Shown: positions 23,188-35,359, numbered from the stretch's first letter. The stretch is DNA of 64,000 bases from Theropithecus gelada (GCF_003255815.1 NC_037673.1:163855427-163919426); one strand, 5' to 3'. Program-made: numbers and translations. The notes: generated from the letters alone by a model not told the origin.

Positions 23188-23680
23188 TTCTATTGCTGTC
23201 ATAACAGATTACCACAAACAGACACCTAAGCCAACACACACTTATTATCCTACGGTTCTGTAGGTAAGCGGTCCGACTAAATTTCACTGGGCTAAAATCA
23301 AGGTGTTAGTTGGGTTTCGTCTCTTTCTGGAGCATGTAGCAAAGATTCTCTTTCTTTGCTTGTTCCTGCTTCAAGAGGCTGTTTCCATTCCTTGATTCAT
23401 GGCTACTTCATCTTCAAAGCCAAAAGTGTAGCCTCTCTTTGAGCCTGCTTTAGTTGTCACATTTCCCTCTGACCACAACCAAGAAAATGTCCCCACTTAG
23501 AAGGACATGTGGATGAATTCAGACTCACTTGGATCATCCAAAATATTCTCCCCACCTCAGGGCCCTTAACCTTAATCACATCTGGAAAGTCCGTTTTGCT
23601 ATGTAAAGTAACATATTCCCAAGTCCTAGGAATTAGGACATAGACATTGTTGGGAATTCATGATTCTGCCCACTGTGCTT
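23188..23680 (-). mobile_element. MLT1-type MaLR LTR relic
   Basis: Reverse copy: 'cataacagattaccacaaac' near the 5' side, 'tcactgggctaaaatcaagg', then 'ccttaaccttaatcacatct' and 'attctgcccactgtgc' match reversed old MaLR-type LTRs. The subfamily is not determinable by eye. Confidence 0.7.
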
Positions 23681-24228
23681 TTCTTCCATCCATTTCCAAT
23701 GCGATTTGACAGAAATTCCAAATGATTCCCCCCCAAAATCAGAAAAACCTATTTCAAAGTGTTTTATAACACATTAGCTGTTACTTCTTTAGCTTTGAAG
23801 TGAAATTAACCCAGACAAGAAATCCTCAGCTCTGTTTCCTTCCCACTCATGCCATAGAAATAAACCTCCCAAAAGTGCTGAGTAGGCTCTGTCCCAGGGC
23901 CAGTAATGGCTGGTGGAGGTTGGTGGAGCATCTCCCCTCTCCACTTCCAGCTATAAATCCCCATGTGTCACCCAAAGCCTGCACGCCTCGCTTAGAGAAG
24001 CTCAACTGAGTCACTTCTGCCTCCCCTCAGGCACTGACTCCTACAAGCAGACAATTACTGGTGTCAGCAAGCATGTGCCTGTGGCTCGCTGCATGATTAG
24101 CCGTTAATATTTGGTTTTGAACTCCATCAGAGATAAGCTGTTCTTGCAGCATATCAAACCAGGCATTCTAATGTAAAGGATGCTACGGTCAGAATAAAAT
24201 GTTGCTCATTTTCCAAGAGATAAGTAAG
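23681..24228. other. Unique non-coding DNA
   Basis: No recognisable gene or repeat. Confidence 0.4.
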
Positions 24229-24341
24229 TAGATAGATAGATAGATAGATAGATAGATGATAGATAAATAGATGGATACATAGATATAGGTAGAGATATAG
24301 CTATAGATTTAGATACAGATATAGATATATAGAAATAGAGA
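24229..24341. repeat. (GATA)n and derived ATAGAT simple repeat
   Basis: Seven or so clean GATA units, then degenerate GATA/ATAGATAT text. Confidence 0.95.
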
Positions 24342-24401
24342 TTTTTGATAGACTAGCTTTTAGAATTCATAGACCCCTGGTGAGAGTGAAAAAGTAAAAG
24401 G

Positions 24402-24650
24402 GATGCAGATCATGACGTCAGGAGATCGAGACCAACCTGGCCAACATGGTGAAACCCGGTCTCTACTAAAAATACAAAAATTAACTGGGCGTGGTGGTGG
24501 ACGCCTGTAGTCCCAGCTACTAGGGAGGCTGAGGCAGGATAATTGCTTGAACCCAGGACAGGGAGGTTGCAGTGAGCCGAGATTGCGCCACTACACTCCA
24601 GCCTGGCTACAAAGTGAGACTCCATCTCAAAAAAAAAAAAAAAAAAAAAA
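24402..24650 (+). mobile_element. Alu SINE, 5'-truncated
   Basis: Forward Alu lacking roughly the first 50 bases; begins near 'gcagatcatgacgtcagg'. The right monomer is complete, with a 22-base A tail. No clear target duplication. Confidence 0.94.
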
Positions 24651-25049
24651 GAACTTTTAGGCTAAGTTCTCGAGTATGTTTCTACTTCAGCCTTAGATCT
24701 CTTTCTCCTAAATATCAGAAAATGTCTTTGTCTAATATGGGTAGTCATGGAGAAATGAGGCAGTTTATTGGTAGTGAGAGTGTGATGAGGCAGCCAAGTA
24801 CAAAATCCCTCTTTGGAGCTACAGTGATAGTGTTCGATTTCTATATCCCTGAAGGACTTTAACATAATAACCACTGTGTCTATCATTAAATACACCTGAG
24901 GTTGTGTATTCAGTGATTATAACTCTATTGGCATGCTTTTTTAAAAATTAAGGCTATTTCCCACTGTTGGCTAAGGAAAGAGTTAGTTGATTCTTTGCCC
25001 AAGGTGCCAGGCTTATTTTATTAAAAGATCCTTGCATGGTGACTTTCCT
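24651..25049. other. Unique non-coding DNA
   Basis: Nothing recognised. Confidence 0.4.
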
Positions 25050-25250
25050 TATATTCAGAGTGCAATCCAAATGCCCAGCCTGATTTGGCCCCTGAGTCCT
25101 CATCTAGTGCCGCTCTCTCCCTTGCTCACTCTTCTGCAGTCATGTTGGGCTTTTTCTGTTTCTGGAAAGTACCGAATTCGCCAGTCCCTCCACCCTTGCG
25201 CTTGAGGCTGCGTCTTTTCCTGGCTCCTCCTTCATTCATAAGTGCATTCT
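25050..25250 (+). mobile_element. L2 LINE relic (copy 1)
   Basis: Forward L2: 'cagcctgatttggcccctga', 'cttgctcactcttctgcag', 'tggctcctccttcattcat' follow the L2 3' region. Confidence 0.65.
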
Positions 25251-25258
25251 CAGCACAA

Positions 25259-25273
25259 CCGCCAGAGGGCGCC
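25259..25273 (+). promoter_or_regulatory. Strong CTCF-like site
   Basis: ccgccagagggcgcc matches 13 of 14 positions of the CTCF core CCASYAGRKGGCRS (only the third base differs). It lies in the short gap between two head-to-tail L2 copies. Whether CTCF binds here is inference. Confidence 0.55.
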
Positions 25274-25291
25274 TGACACGTGAGCTCTGCT

Positions 25292-25620
25292 CTATCTTCA
25301 ATGGCTTCCCATCTCACGCGGGATACAAGCCAAGACTCTTACATGTAGTAGTAAGGTTCTCCACCATTTGAACTCAGTTTCTCCTCTGACCTCCTCTTCT
25401 GCCCACTTTCTTTTGGTTGCACCCCTGGACTTCGCTGTGACCCTCAAATATGATGGACATGCTCCCACCTCAAGACCTCTGCTGCTGCTGTTCCCTGTCC
25501 TAATGGTCTTCCTCCTAATGTACACAAGGCTCCCTCCCTCTCTTCCTGCATCCTACTGTACTTTCAGGTTCTAGACCAAGCATGTATTAGTGCTCAGTAA
25601 ATATCTATTGAATGAATGAG
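25292..25620 (+). mobile_element. L2 LINE relic (copy 2)
   Basis: Forward L2 that restarts upstream in the consensus ('caatggcttcccatctcac') and runs to the 3' end ('gctcagtaaatatctattga' and 'atgaatgagtgaac'). It is therefore a separate insertion from copy 1. Confidence 0.8.
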
Positions 25621-26094
25621 TGAACAAAAGCAAGCGTTACTGTTCATGGAGCCCTTTCTGACAACCCTTTATTTAGCAAAATGGGATTTGAACTCTGCTA
25701 AGGAACATGAATCTAATGTAAAAGATGGTGTCCCAGAAGGCTGTGAACTTTAGTGTTCAGACACAGTGAGGTATAAATATATGAGTTCCACAGCCCTTCT
25801 GACTTTCTGTGCAGCTGGCAGTACCTGCTTGATGAGAATTTAGTTTCCTGGGTACTCTGTAATTTATAGGACAATTGTTGCAGTGAGACCAGAGATTGGT
25901 TCTTTTGCTTTTGCCCATTCTTGTCTTATATATCTCATTGCATCTTATATCAGTACACTATCGGGAAATACTAGTACAAATAGCAAACTTTCTATGTAGT
26001 ACACCCCCCCTTAGGCCTCAGTTTGACTTGCCTTCTTCTCCAATATCAGCCGTGTAAATCATTTTGGAAAAGATAACCTGTGGATAAATTACTA
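25621..26094. other. Unique non-coding DNA
   Basis: Nothing recognised; short poly-C near 26003. Confidence 0.4.
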
Positions 26095-26109
26095 GTTTTT
26101 TTTTTTTTT

Positions 26110-26215
26110 TCCATGTACTTACTGTGTGACTTTGGGCAAGTTTCTTAACGTCTCTGAATGTCTTCATGTATAAAACAGGGTTTTAAAAAATTCTACTTCA
26201 TGAAGTCCTGATGTA
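26110..26215 (+). mobile_element. MIR SINE relic, partial
   Basis: Forward MIR segment: 'acttactgtgtgactttggg', 'caagtttcttaacgtctctg'. Preceded by a poly-T run. Confidence 0.75.
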
Positions 26216-26715
26216 TTCATTTAATAAATATTTAATTGAGCACTTAGTATGGCCAAGGCATTACTTAGGTGCTAGGGAAAGAGGGATGTACAGGACAAAT
26301 AAGATGTCCAACTTTTATTCTATTGGGTGGAGGGAAGGAGGGAAGACAGTAGAGTAGGAAGGAGATGACGAATTCAGTAAGGTATTTTTCATGAGCAATG
26401 AGTGTTATCAAAGAAACAGGCCCAGGGAGATGAAATAGAAAAGGAAGAGATAGGGACACCCCTTCAGGTTGAGTTATCAGAGAAGACTTCATTTCTTTGT
26501 GGCTGAGATCTAAATGCTGAGAAGAAACCAAACACACAAAGATCCTAGGATATAATGTTACAGGCAAGGGTAAAAGTAAAGTTCAAAGTCCCCGAGACGG
26601 ACAGTAGCTTGATGGTTCAGGGAACAGAAGGAAGACTGTCGAGGCTGCAGTCATAGTGAGAGTGGTATTAAGGGAGCTCAGAGACGTAAGCACAGGCTGG
26701 ATTATGGCAGGTAAG
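26216..26715 (-). mobile_element. L2 LINE relic
   Basis: Reverse L2 starting with 'attcatttaataaatattta' and 'ttgagcacttagtatggcca', then 'gcattacttaggtgctaggg'. Decaying toward 'gcacaggctggattatggca'. Confidence 0.75.
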
Positions 26716-27339
26716 CTGTGCAAAAAGTTTCTGGCAGAAATCATCTTACCACTGTTCCTGGCGCCTCATAATTATCTAATAAATTTAAATGTCCTTTCTT
26801 TTCCAAATTTCAATTTTCTAATTAGAAGGATTATATTTATTCTCCAGTAAAATAAAGAGTATGAGCAAAGTTATGTTCAGATAGTTTGCTATGCTTGTGC
26901 TAATTTACATTTATCACCAATCGTGATTTTAATTAAATACATGGGAAATGGATTCTTATTAAAATTCAATAAACTTTTTTTTAACCCCAAATGTGGTCAA
27001 GTGTTTTACCCTGGATTTATGCAAGCATAGCTCCTATGATATGGTATAAAATGAATCATACTTTTTTTTAAAGATGTTTTTGTTTATCTTCAAGAAAAAT
27101 TTGTTGTGAGAAAGATCCTAAACATATGTGTATATAGATGCATATCTTTGAAAGTCTATGTGAATACTAAGGGAATGTGAACTTCTTCTTTGAAAATCTT
27201 TACGTAATAAATCTATTTTCATCAATCTGGCATGTTTTTCTCCTAGCACTTACTTACTGAATGCTGCTGACCACGTGCTGCATCTCATGCTAAATGCTTA
27301 ATTCATCACCAAATTCTGTAGACTGTCAGGCTAAACACC
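26716..27339. other. Unique AT-rich non-coding DNA
   Basis: No gene or repeat recognised; contains many TTTAAT/AATAAA-type words. Confidence 0.4.
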
Positions 27340-27965
27340 TCTAATGAATTTCCTTATTTTCCTCCTCACTATCCATCACACTCCCTCCCTCCCTGTTTCT
27401 GCAACAGCTTCCCAATTGGACCTCTTAAGTGCAAATCAGATCCTTTGTTCTTTACTTTAAAATATTTGTATGGTTTTCCAGTGCCCTGAGTGGTTTAGGG
27501 GTTCTTAGCTTTTACCCCTTATTGACTTTTCTAAGTGCATCTCTTACCACTTCCTACAGTTCAGGGTCACACTCAAGCTCCTCCCATTCCTCAAAGAAGC
27601 CTTACTCTCTTGCTTTCATGTTGTCCCTTTTGCCTGAAATCCCCTTCCTCCACTCTACTTCAGCCCCTCCACCATTACCAGACTAATTTCTACTCATCCA
27701 TTAAACCCCGCTTCAGCCCTCTCCCAAGGGCTGCACTCCACAAACCCCGCCCCCACATGTCTAGTTATTAGCACTCACCTGTGCTCACACACCTTCTAGA
27801 GGTATCAGAATTATCACACCCCATTGTTATGACTGCCTGCCATCCCACTAGATTGTCAGATGGTAGGGGCAGGCATCATGACTATGGGGTTCCTCTTAAA
27901 TCCCAATGCTGGGCACACTGCACGGCATAGAGCAAGTACTCGAGAAATGTTTCTTGAATTTAGAC
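27340..27965 (+). mobile_element. L2 LINE relic
   Basis: Forward L2: 'gtgcaaatcagatcctttgt', 'tatggttttccagtgccctg', 'cccttttgcctgaaatcccc', 'attaaaccccgcttcagcc', 'ccactagattgtcagatgg' and 'gcaagtactcgagaaatgtt'. One of the more complete L2 copies here. Confidence 0.85.
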
Positions 27966-28047
27966 GGTGGCTTTAAATCAAATGCCTCTGAAAAGGGAGT
28001 TGATAATGCTCCTCACTACCTGAAGTTTAGCTTCATGATCTATGGTC

Positions 28048-28090
28048 AAAAACATCCAATTTGGTCCCACCAAACATCCAGTTTGGTCCT
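28048..28090. repeat. Two-copy ~21-bp tandem repeat
   Basis: acatccaatttggtcccacc and acatccagtttggtcctacc follow each other directly. They lie just before the longer duplicated segment at 28094. Confidence 0.85.
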
Positions 28091-28093
28091 ACC

Positions 28094-28224
28094 TGTGGAA
28101 GCATACTGACTGCCCTTAGCTCAAGCCCTTAACTCTCTAATTTCACTGATTTCTATACTAGAAAGAACTATCATTGTTACATTTTTTATCACGGAGCTAA
28201 AGTTTAGTTTTTGCATGTGAATAG
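28094..28224 (+). repeat. Direct duplication, copy A of a ~130-bp segment
   Basis: About 90% identical by eye to 31113-31241. The last ~42 bases (from tttttatcacggagctaaag to catgtgaatag) are identical. It is not an Alu, L1, L2 or MIR sequence I recognise. Confidence 0.9.
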
Positions 28225-28283
28225 TCGAGGCCCCTTCTCACCCCTTCCCTTCCCTTCTTTTTTCTTTATTTACTAATTTATTA

Positions 28284-28588
28284 TTTTTTAGAGACAGGGT
28301 CTCACTCTGCAGCCAGGCTGGAGTGCAGTGGCACGATCATGGCTCACTGCAGCCTTGGCCTCCCAGTCTCAAGCGATCTTCCTGCCTCAGCCTGCCAAGT
28401 AGCTGGGACTGCAGGCATGCACTACCACACCTAGCTAACTTTTTTATTTTTTGTAGTGATGGGGTCTCAATATGTGAACCAGGCTGATATCAAATTCCTG
28501 ACCTCAAAAGATCCTCTTGCCTTGTCCTCCCAAAATGCTGAGATTACAGACATGAGCCAAAATGCTGACATTACAGACGCTGGGCCCC
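28284..28588 (-). mobile_element. AluJ-type SINE
   Basis: Reverse, strongly diverged Alu ('gagacagggtctcactctgc', 'ctcactgcagccttggcctc'). The 3'-most portion carries a small tandem doubling around 28532-28580 of the 'aaaatgctgagattacagac' segment. Confidence 0.93.
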
Positions 28589-29145
28589 CTTTTCTTATTC
28601 TTAGCAGGAGCATTCCAAACCCTGGAAATGTATGCCCAAACTCTTGCTTTCATTCCACGAGCTTGCTAATGGCCACGGATGCCTGCAACAATCCTAAACT
28701 CCCCTAGCTTTCTGTTTCATCCTGTAAAATTGATTGCTTTGAATTTCTATTGTTAGTAATTAATTGAAAGAATAAGCCTTCATGATAGGTCAATAAATAT
28801 GTTTTATGGATGAAATCCCAGCAGTGCAAATGCAAAACTTGTGTGTTTTAAATTTTAAATGGTTACCAAAATGAAGCCTCCAACTCTACTCAGACTACAG
28901 CTTGCAAAATCAGTAATGAATCTATACTTTCTTGACATTGTTTTTTACACGTCTTGTGTCGGTTCCCATAGGCGTCTACTGAGTCCCAACTAAAACAAAG
29001 ACTACTCCATACATCTGCAATTTTTTCAGCTGAGGTAGAGAGATGGAGAAGCTTACAACTCTTGTAATGTAGATACATGTTTGTCATGTTCACCTTGATC
29101 TTCTTTTCGACATCACTGGCCAAGGTTTAAATTTAGATTCATCTA
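28589..29145. other. Unique non-coding DNA
   Basis: Nothing recognised. Confidence 0.4.
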
Positions 29146-29147
29146 AC

Positions 29148-29362
29148 ATTTTGTATGCACACATTGTGCTAAGAACACTGCTAGATACTTTACCTGTATT
29201 TTATCTGTAAATATTCACAACTCTAGGTAAAAGTTATTTATTTACTATAGTACCATTACGCAGATGAAGACCTTGAGGCCCAGAAAGGTTCAAATGTTTA
29301 TTTAATGCCACACAGCCATCAAGAATTCAAATCTAAGTCATTCTAACTCCAATACCATCTCT
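29148..29362 (-). mobile_element. MIR SINE relic
   Basis: Reverse MIR: 'cattgtgctaagaacactgc', 'cgcagatgaagaccttgagg', 'cccagaaaggttcaaatg', 'caagaattcaaatctaagtc'. Confidence 0.85.
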
Positions 29363-29830
29363 TTCCTTTATATTGCGCTATCAAATAAATCCCAGGGACC
29401 CTTTTCCCTTTTGGGACAAATATTACCATTATTTTTCTGGTCTTTGTGTCTCATTGGGAACTTGCTGTGAGGTCCTGAGAGTGTCACTTAGCTTACGCAA
29501 GTGTGGCTTATAGCCGATGTCAACAATCTGGCCTCAAGTAACATGCCAGGTAACAGTTTCAAGCCTGGGTTACTTGAAAAGAAGACTGAATAGGTTGGTG
29601 GGAGCTGGGACCAGTGTTATGATGGAGGAGTATGCTGTTACTATTCTTGAAATTCTTTTCCTCCACCCCACTTCATCCCCTACCTCTTGTTATTGGCAAG
29701 ATTTATCTTCAGGTATCCAGGTAAGATGAACTCAGGCTACCTCTCCTCCTTCCCTTTATTTTGTCTAGGTCCTCAGTCCTGTCTACGCACAAGCATTAGG
29801 TAAGTCTCCCTAATTTTAAATGGAGTGGCC
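29363..29830. other. Unique non-coding DNA
   Basis: Nothing recognised. Confidence 0.4.
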
Positions 29831-29948
29831 GGCCAGGCATGGTGGCTCACGCCAGTAATCCTAGCACTTTGGGGATCTGAGGTGAGAGGATCCCTTGAGG
29901 CCAGGAATTCAAGACTGGCCTGGGCAACATTGGGAGAACTTGTCTCTA

Positions 29949-29985
<37 letters not shown>

Positions 29986-30126
29986 GGGATGGTGGTGCAT
30001 GCCTGTGGTCCCAACTACTCAGGAGGCTGAGGCAGGAGGATTACTTGAGCCTCAGAGGTCTAGGCTGCAGTGAGCTATGATTGCACCACTGCACTCCAGC
30101 CTGGGTGACAGTGAGACCCTGTCTAA
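29831..30126 (+). mobile_element. AluJ-type SINE with expanded central A-tract
   Basis: Forward Alu ('ggccaggcatggtggctcac', 'ggcctgggcaacattgggag'). The A-rich linker between monomers has grown to an uninterrupted run of about 30 A (about 29950-29979). The right arm 'ctgcagtgagctatgattgc' fits AluJ. Confidence 0.95.
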
Positions 30127-30240
30127 AAAATAAATAAGTAAATAAATAACTGAGTGAATGAATGGAATGAACTGAAATGAAATGAAATGAAATGAAATGA
30201 AATGAAATGAAATGAAATGAACTGAAATGAAAAGAAAAGA
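30127..30240. repeat. Alu tail grown into (AAAT)n and (GAAAT)n arrays
   Basis: The A-rich tail turns into AAATAAAT text, then about nine GAAAT pentanucleotides (30174-30220), then GAAAA units. Confidence 0.93.
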
Positions 30241-30694
30241 GTAGCTGAGGGAGTATGTGTTTCATTCTGTGTTTTATCTACAGCTCGAGAAGCCTGGAAC
30301 CCTGTGGTCCTCCCCCTCCACCTCCCACAAAAATCAGCCTCCAATCAGCTCCCGGAGACAATGTTGGTGGGAACCCCAAGGGTTCCTGGGCATGCCCAAT
30401 CTCTGGCACTGACGAGGAGATTCAATCAAAATAAATGTATGCTGTCGAGGCCAGGCTGGCCATATGTTCCTGCCAGGCAGTTGTCAGGAGGAGATATTTG
30501 TTATGTTCAAATGTGGACACAAGCTCCTAAGAAGGCAAACACTTGTCATTTAAAGGGACATCTGAATATGGCAGCATGTTTCCAGTGATAACCCAATTTC
30601 ATTTTACATTCTTTTCCTTCTCTTTCCCTTGTGCTCTGGGCCTCCTTACCAACACATCCTGCTGGCCAGCCTGCTCTATCACAACAGTATAGTT
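30241..30694. other. Unique non-coding DNA
   Basis: Nothing recognised. Confidence 0.4.
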
Positions 30695-30705
30695 GAAAAC
30701 CTAGG

Positions 30706-31005
30706 GGCCGGGCACGGTGGCTCACGCCTGTAATCCCAGCACTTTGGGAGGCTGAGGCGGGCGGATCACGAGGTCAGGAGATCGAGACCATCCTGGCTAA
30801 CACGGTGAAACCCCATCTCTACTAAAAATACAAAAAAAGTAGCAGAGTGTGGTGGCGGGTGCCTGTAATCCCAGCTACTCGGGAGGCTGAGGCAGGAGAA
30901 TGGTGTGAACCCCGGAGGCGGAGCTTGCAGTGAGCGGAGATCGTGCCACTGAACTCCAGCCTGGGCGACAGAGCGAGACTTCGTCTAAAAAAAAAAAGAA
31001 AGAAA
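30706..31005 (+). mobile_element. AluY-type SINE
   Basis: Full-length, little-diverged forward Alu ('gagatcgagaccatcctggc', 'ggcggagcttgcagtgag'). Target duplications gaaaacctagg (30695-30705) and gaaaccctagg (31006-31016), one mismatch. The tail carries a short GAAA array. Confidence 0.97.
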
Positions 31006-31112
31006 GAAACCCTAGGCACTACTTTCCACCCATAAGTAGCTTTGTAATATTCCTAGGAGGAACCTTCCTTTCTCCCTTCTTCTCCCACATTGCCTCTTTG
31101 TCCAGATGTTAA

Positions 31113-31241
31113 TGTGGAAGCATATTGACTGCCGACTTTCAAGCCCTTAACTCTCTAATTTCACTGATTTCTGTAATAGAAAGAGCTATTATTATTAAGT
31201 TTTTATCACGGAGCTAAAGTTTAGTTTTTGCATGTGAATAG
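31113..31241 (+). repeat. Direct duplication, copy B of a ~130-bp segment
   Basis: Partner of 28094-28224. This copy runs without a visible seam into the repeat-poor block that follows, so it may be the original and copy A the derived one. Confidence 0.9.
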
Positions 31242-34200
31242 GCCACTATTCTCCTTCCTGTGTTAGTAGCTGCTTTTTAAAGCTCTTGTGTTCTATTAAA
31301 ATAACAATATCAAATTATGTAAATGTGCTAATTGCTTTATTGAAATTAATACCCTTATTTAGCAAGTTAAACCTTGCAAAATGGCCATTTTTATTAAAAA
31401 TTATGGAAGCATGCTGGCTGTTTAAAGGCTAATGTAATTGGGTGAACTCAGCAACTGGGAAATGTCAATTAATGAGAGATTGTTAAATAATATTGTTTAA
31501 ACAATCAATTTTCTCTTGCAGTTTGGAGAATGGTCCTGATAAAGTAATAATGACTATCTAAGGCCTGAAGGAAGGTTTATGAGTATTTTTTCCCATCTGG
31601 TTTTTAGATCTGTTGGATTTTCTTTTTGGTGTGTCAAAATTAGATTTGTTTAATAATAGAAATTTGAATTTGGCAGTTTATAGAAAATCAGGATAGTTCT
31701 CCTCCGTGAAGGTCATTTCTAGCTGGCAATAAATGGCCACATGGGACCTCTGCCACCAGACCGTGAGCACTTGTAGAAATATTTGAAGACATCTAATTAC
31801 TTTCTCCTGAGATGGTTTGCCTTTTTCTTGGAACAGGGTTTTCAGATTATAAAGAGATCTATTTCTCTGCTCTTGATAGTAAGAATTATTGCATCCCCTT
31901 GATAAGATATTGAGTATCCTTACTGTGGATCTGAGTTTTTTAGCTTCTCTGCCATTGGAAATAACCAGTAATGCTTGCCACGAAACCATCTAAAAATCCA
32001 TCATCATTGCAGTAGCCTTCACCCGGAACTGCTGGTAGCTATTCCTGCGGTACCGTTGTTCTCATTGGAGCATACTACAGAAACCTATTTATGAAAATAC
32101 CTTGTGGTTTCCAAATAGTTGTAGGAAAGGGAATTTTTGGTCACTTATGCAATTTACAGAATTGAGGTCAACTGAGGATGTTGGGATAGTTCTGACTGGG
32201 GCTGTGAAGACAAAGGTATGAGTAATAATACTCTAGATGTCTAAGCTCATTTCCTATCATATATTGTTTGAGTCATTGGCTTTGAAAACCAGAGGAGAGG
32301 CCCACATTTAAGTTTCTCTGTAAATACCGGTTTTTGGTGTCATCCAGCATTTGAAAGTAATCGTTGTAGGTGGTGGATCATGTATAATTTCCAGGGCTTT
32401 TCGTGAATAGATGACAAAGTGCTCCTTTATTATATGATAAGACACAGATCTCCACTCTGCCTCCCACTCTACTCCCCCGTCATCCTGGAACTAAATCACC
32501 AGAGGGTTTAATCTATTTCAATTTTCTTTGTTCACATCAGAGATGTTTTGGGTTTGTTCTGTGGACTTCTTATGACTAAGAGTATTGATTTTATTAATCC
32601 AATTGTTTGTGAACAAAAGCTGACTTTTTTTATTGCTGGAACTGAAAATTAGTGACATAAACTCTGATATCTTAAAAGACTAAACTCATATTTTTCCCAG
32701 AGGCATTTGCCAAACTGGCTGTTACATTTATCCTCTCTTCTACTAAATTTATGCAACATGAACTGTAGGATAATAAGCATACAATATACTTAGGTTCCTA
32801 AGAGTTTCAACATAATACTTCTCACAGTGAAATCGTCGGTTCAGTTATAAAACACTCCATGCACTATTGAAATATGACCTAGGATCCATCTAGTTTTACT
32901 CTGATTTCTGTGTAGATGTGGATGCAAGGATTCTTTTGATTGAAACATATCGTTAGTTTCCATGAACAAGGCAATATACACCTGATTATTCCACCCTTGG
33001 AAGATGCAAATAATCTTTCACGTTTTGTATTAAAACCCCAGATAAAAACCCCATACCAGTTGACTAAAATGGGTTTCTACCCTCCAGACAATTTTTTTTT
33101 TTTTTAGTTCTAAGGAAAAGAGTTCAATTTTAGCTGTGTCAATAGCGTTTTGAGCGAGATGGAAGATGTTCGCCTCCGTTACAGAGGGAATTTCAGGCAT
33201 TGCATTGGAGCTGAAATTTGCTGGCACCTGCTGAGTGAGATTTTTCTGGCCTGTGCTCTGAGAACATCTTTTATCAAGTGCATGATCATTTATCCAGCTT
33301 TTTGAGATCTAAACCAGGTCATTCTTTGATCTTTATCTTACTCTGAACTTCCTAATGGTTGAACCCGGTCAGAAGAGGGCGAATCTCAGTCCTCCAGACC
33401 CTTCAGGAAGAAAGTCATCCTGTTGGTAGTTTAGTTTTCTTTGTAACAAAAGCATTTTTTTTATTTAACCTATTTTATCCCTTGAAAATATACTATTTTG
33501 TTTCTGCCATCCTAGAATGTGTTTGGTCTAATTGAATCTCTTCATGGACTCTGGGTGGTCACTAAAGCATCAATTTCTCAGAGGTTTTTTTTTTTTTTTT
33601 TTTTTTGGAAATATTTAAGGCTATTTGCTTGCCTCCCAAATGGTTCCAGACTACTGCATGTAGTTTTTATGTCTTTCTTTGATAGCACAGCCTTCTCATG
33701 TGTTGCTTTCATGCTGTGACCTTGTCACAATGCCTGGCGAAAAGTAGCTGCTCATTAAATATTTCCTAAATGAATAGGTGGTAGTATTTTCTCGTCCCTT
33801 TTCTAATTGCCTACTTCTATCTAATTTGTTTATGTTTTGAAAATCAGGTAGGCATACATGATAATATTGTGAGCAAATCAAGATTAAACAGTATATAAAT
33901 GCGGACTTTAATCCCCTGGAAAGTAAAAAGCCAGCACTTCTTTTGTGATACTGATATTGTGACAGTTATTTTGACTACTAAAAGGTGGCTTTTAAAACTT
34001 GCTTTGTGCTTTGCAACTGAGCTCCAAATCCACAAAAACTGAGATTTTTGAATTCCGATTAGGTGAGGTATCTTTGTAGTTAGTTTTCCATCAGATGGTC
34101 ATTACCAACACCTAAGAGTACTCCCAGAAGCAGGCTATAGAAAAATCACTAGGCTATTACTGTGTTTGTGCTTATTTTAATTAGATTTCTTTTAGATTTT

Positions 34201-35355
34201 TTTTAAAGTTGTCCACGGAGAAAATGTATCCCTTGTGAATGCAATGTCCATTATGTAAAATTTAAGCGCACTGGGGGCTTTGGAAAGTGTAAAATTTATA
34301 CTTAGGGCCCTGTTTAATCAATGTGATGAGATTTAAGATCAATTATAGAGGAAGAAAAGAGCTGGATACATTATTGTTTTCAAGAAAACTTGAAAGCTGA
34401 TAAGAATTTTTTTTCTCACTGCCAAATAGTTGATAGTTTGCTTTTTTGAATTGCAGTGGAGCTTTTTGAGATGTTGGTCAGAGCCACTTCTGCTACTCTC
34501 TTATTGTATTCTGGCTAGAGTGTTGGGGGGACAAGAAAATTTCTCATTAGTGACATGTAGTGACACTTCACTTTATTGTGCACGGATGATTTTCTGACAG
34601 AGATAGATGACATGGTTCAAGTTTCCAAGAAAATGTTATTCCATCATTGAATGGGGAAGCTCTGAACCAATCTTTCCGATTTACAAACAGGCCGTAGATG
34701 TGCCAAATATGACAAACTGATACTGAAATGTGGAGCCTTGAAATTGAAGATGTTTCCTTGTTCATTGTTGGGTATAAAAGGTTACAGGTAACAGAGTACA
34801 TTAACCATGCCATGTTTTCACTTTTCATTAAGTAGTGACGTGGATGGTGCACGGTCGATAGAGAAAAGTCTCCATTAGTCTGAATTTTTTGACACTAGAT
34901 TTTTATTTTCCTATCAGGAAATATGTTTTTTTCTGGAGCAGAAAGGGCAAAATAGTTTCCTCCATTTTCTCCAACACCAGCATCTCCTCAATAGGATTCC
35001 TCAGCTTGACTTGCTGGTGTCAAAGAGAAAGGCATATTCCCAGGCAGTGGCGGATGTCGACTGGTCACCCGCTACCCCTTCCCTTCTATAACATCCGCTA
35101 ACTCATCATCTCCTTGCCAATAGTGCCCAGTTTCTATTTGAGATCAAGGAACTAAATATAGTTAGCTCTGACAGAATCTCTAGTCAATGCTATGTCAGGA
35201 AATGGTTAATAACAGGCGCTGAGGGCCTGAGTGTGGATCTGCTTGTGACATCTGATGATTTGATTTCCATGGTGTAAATATTTTCACCATGGCTAATTTC
35301 AAGCCACCAAAGTGACATCAAATGTGGAAATAAAAGGAAATACTAACAATTGACT
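31242..35355. promoter_or_regulatory. Repeat-poor block, candidate conserved non-coding DNA
   Basis: About 4.1 kb almost free of recognisable transposons (one small MIR/L2-like 3' end near 33720-33775). 31300-31500 is dense in TAAT/ATTA cores ('gtgctaattgctttattg', 'gtcaattaatgagag'). No open frame shows a domain. Repeat exclusion and TAAT clustering are typical of developmental enhancers, but conservation cannot be measured here. Confidence 0.3.
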
Positions 35356-35359
35356 CCCA

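Noticed and set aside
31678..31989. 103-codon minus-strand frame in the repeat-poor block
   Set aside because: No recognisable domain, no splice sites in suitable places, and length not surprising for AT-rich DNA; conservation data would be needed.
33030..33227. 65-codon minus-strand frame, peptide not repetitive
   Set aside because: Too short, no domain, and its downstream part runs through a poly-T/poly-Lys stretch.
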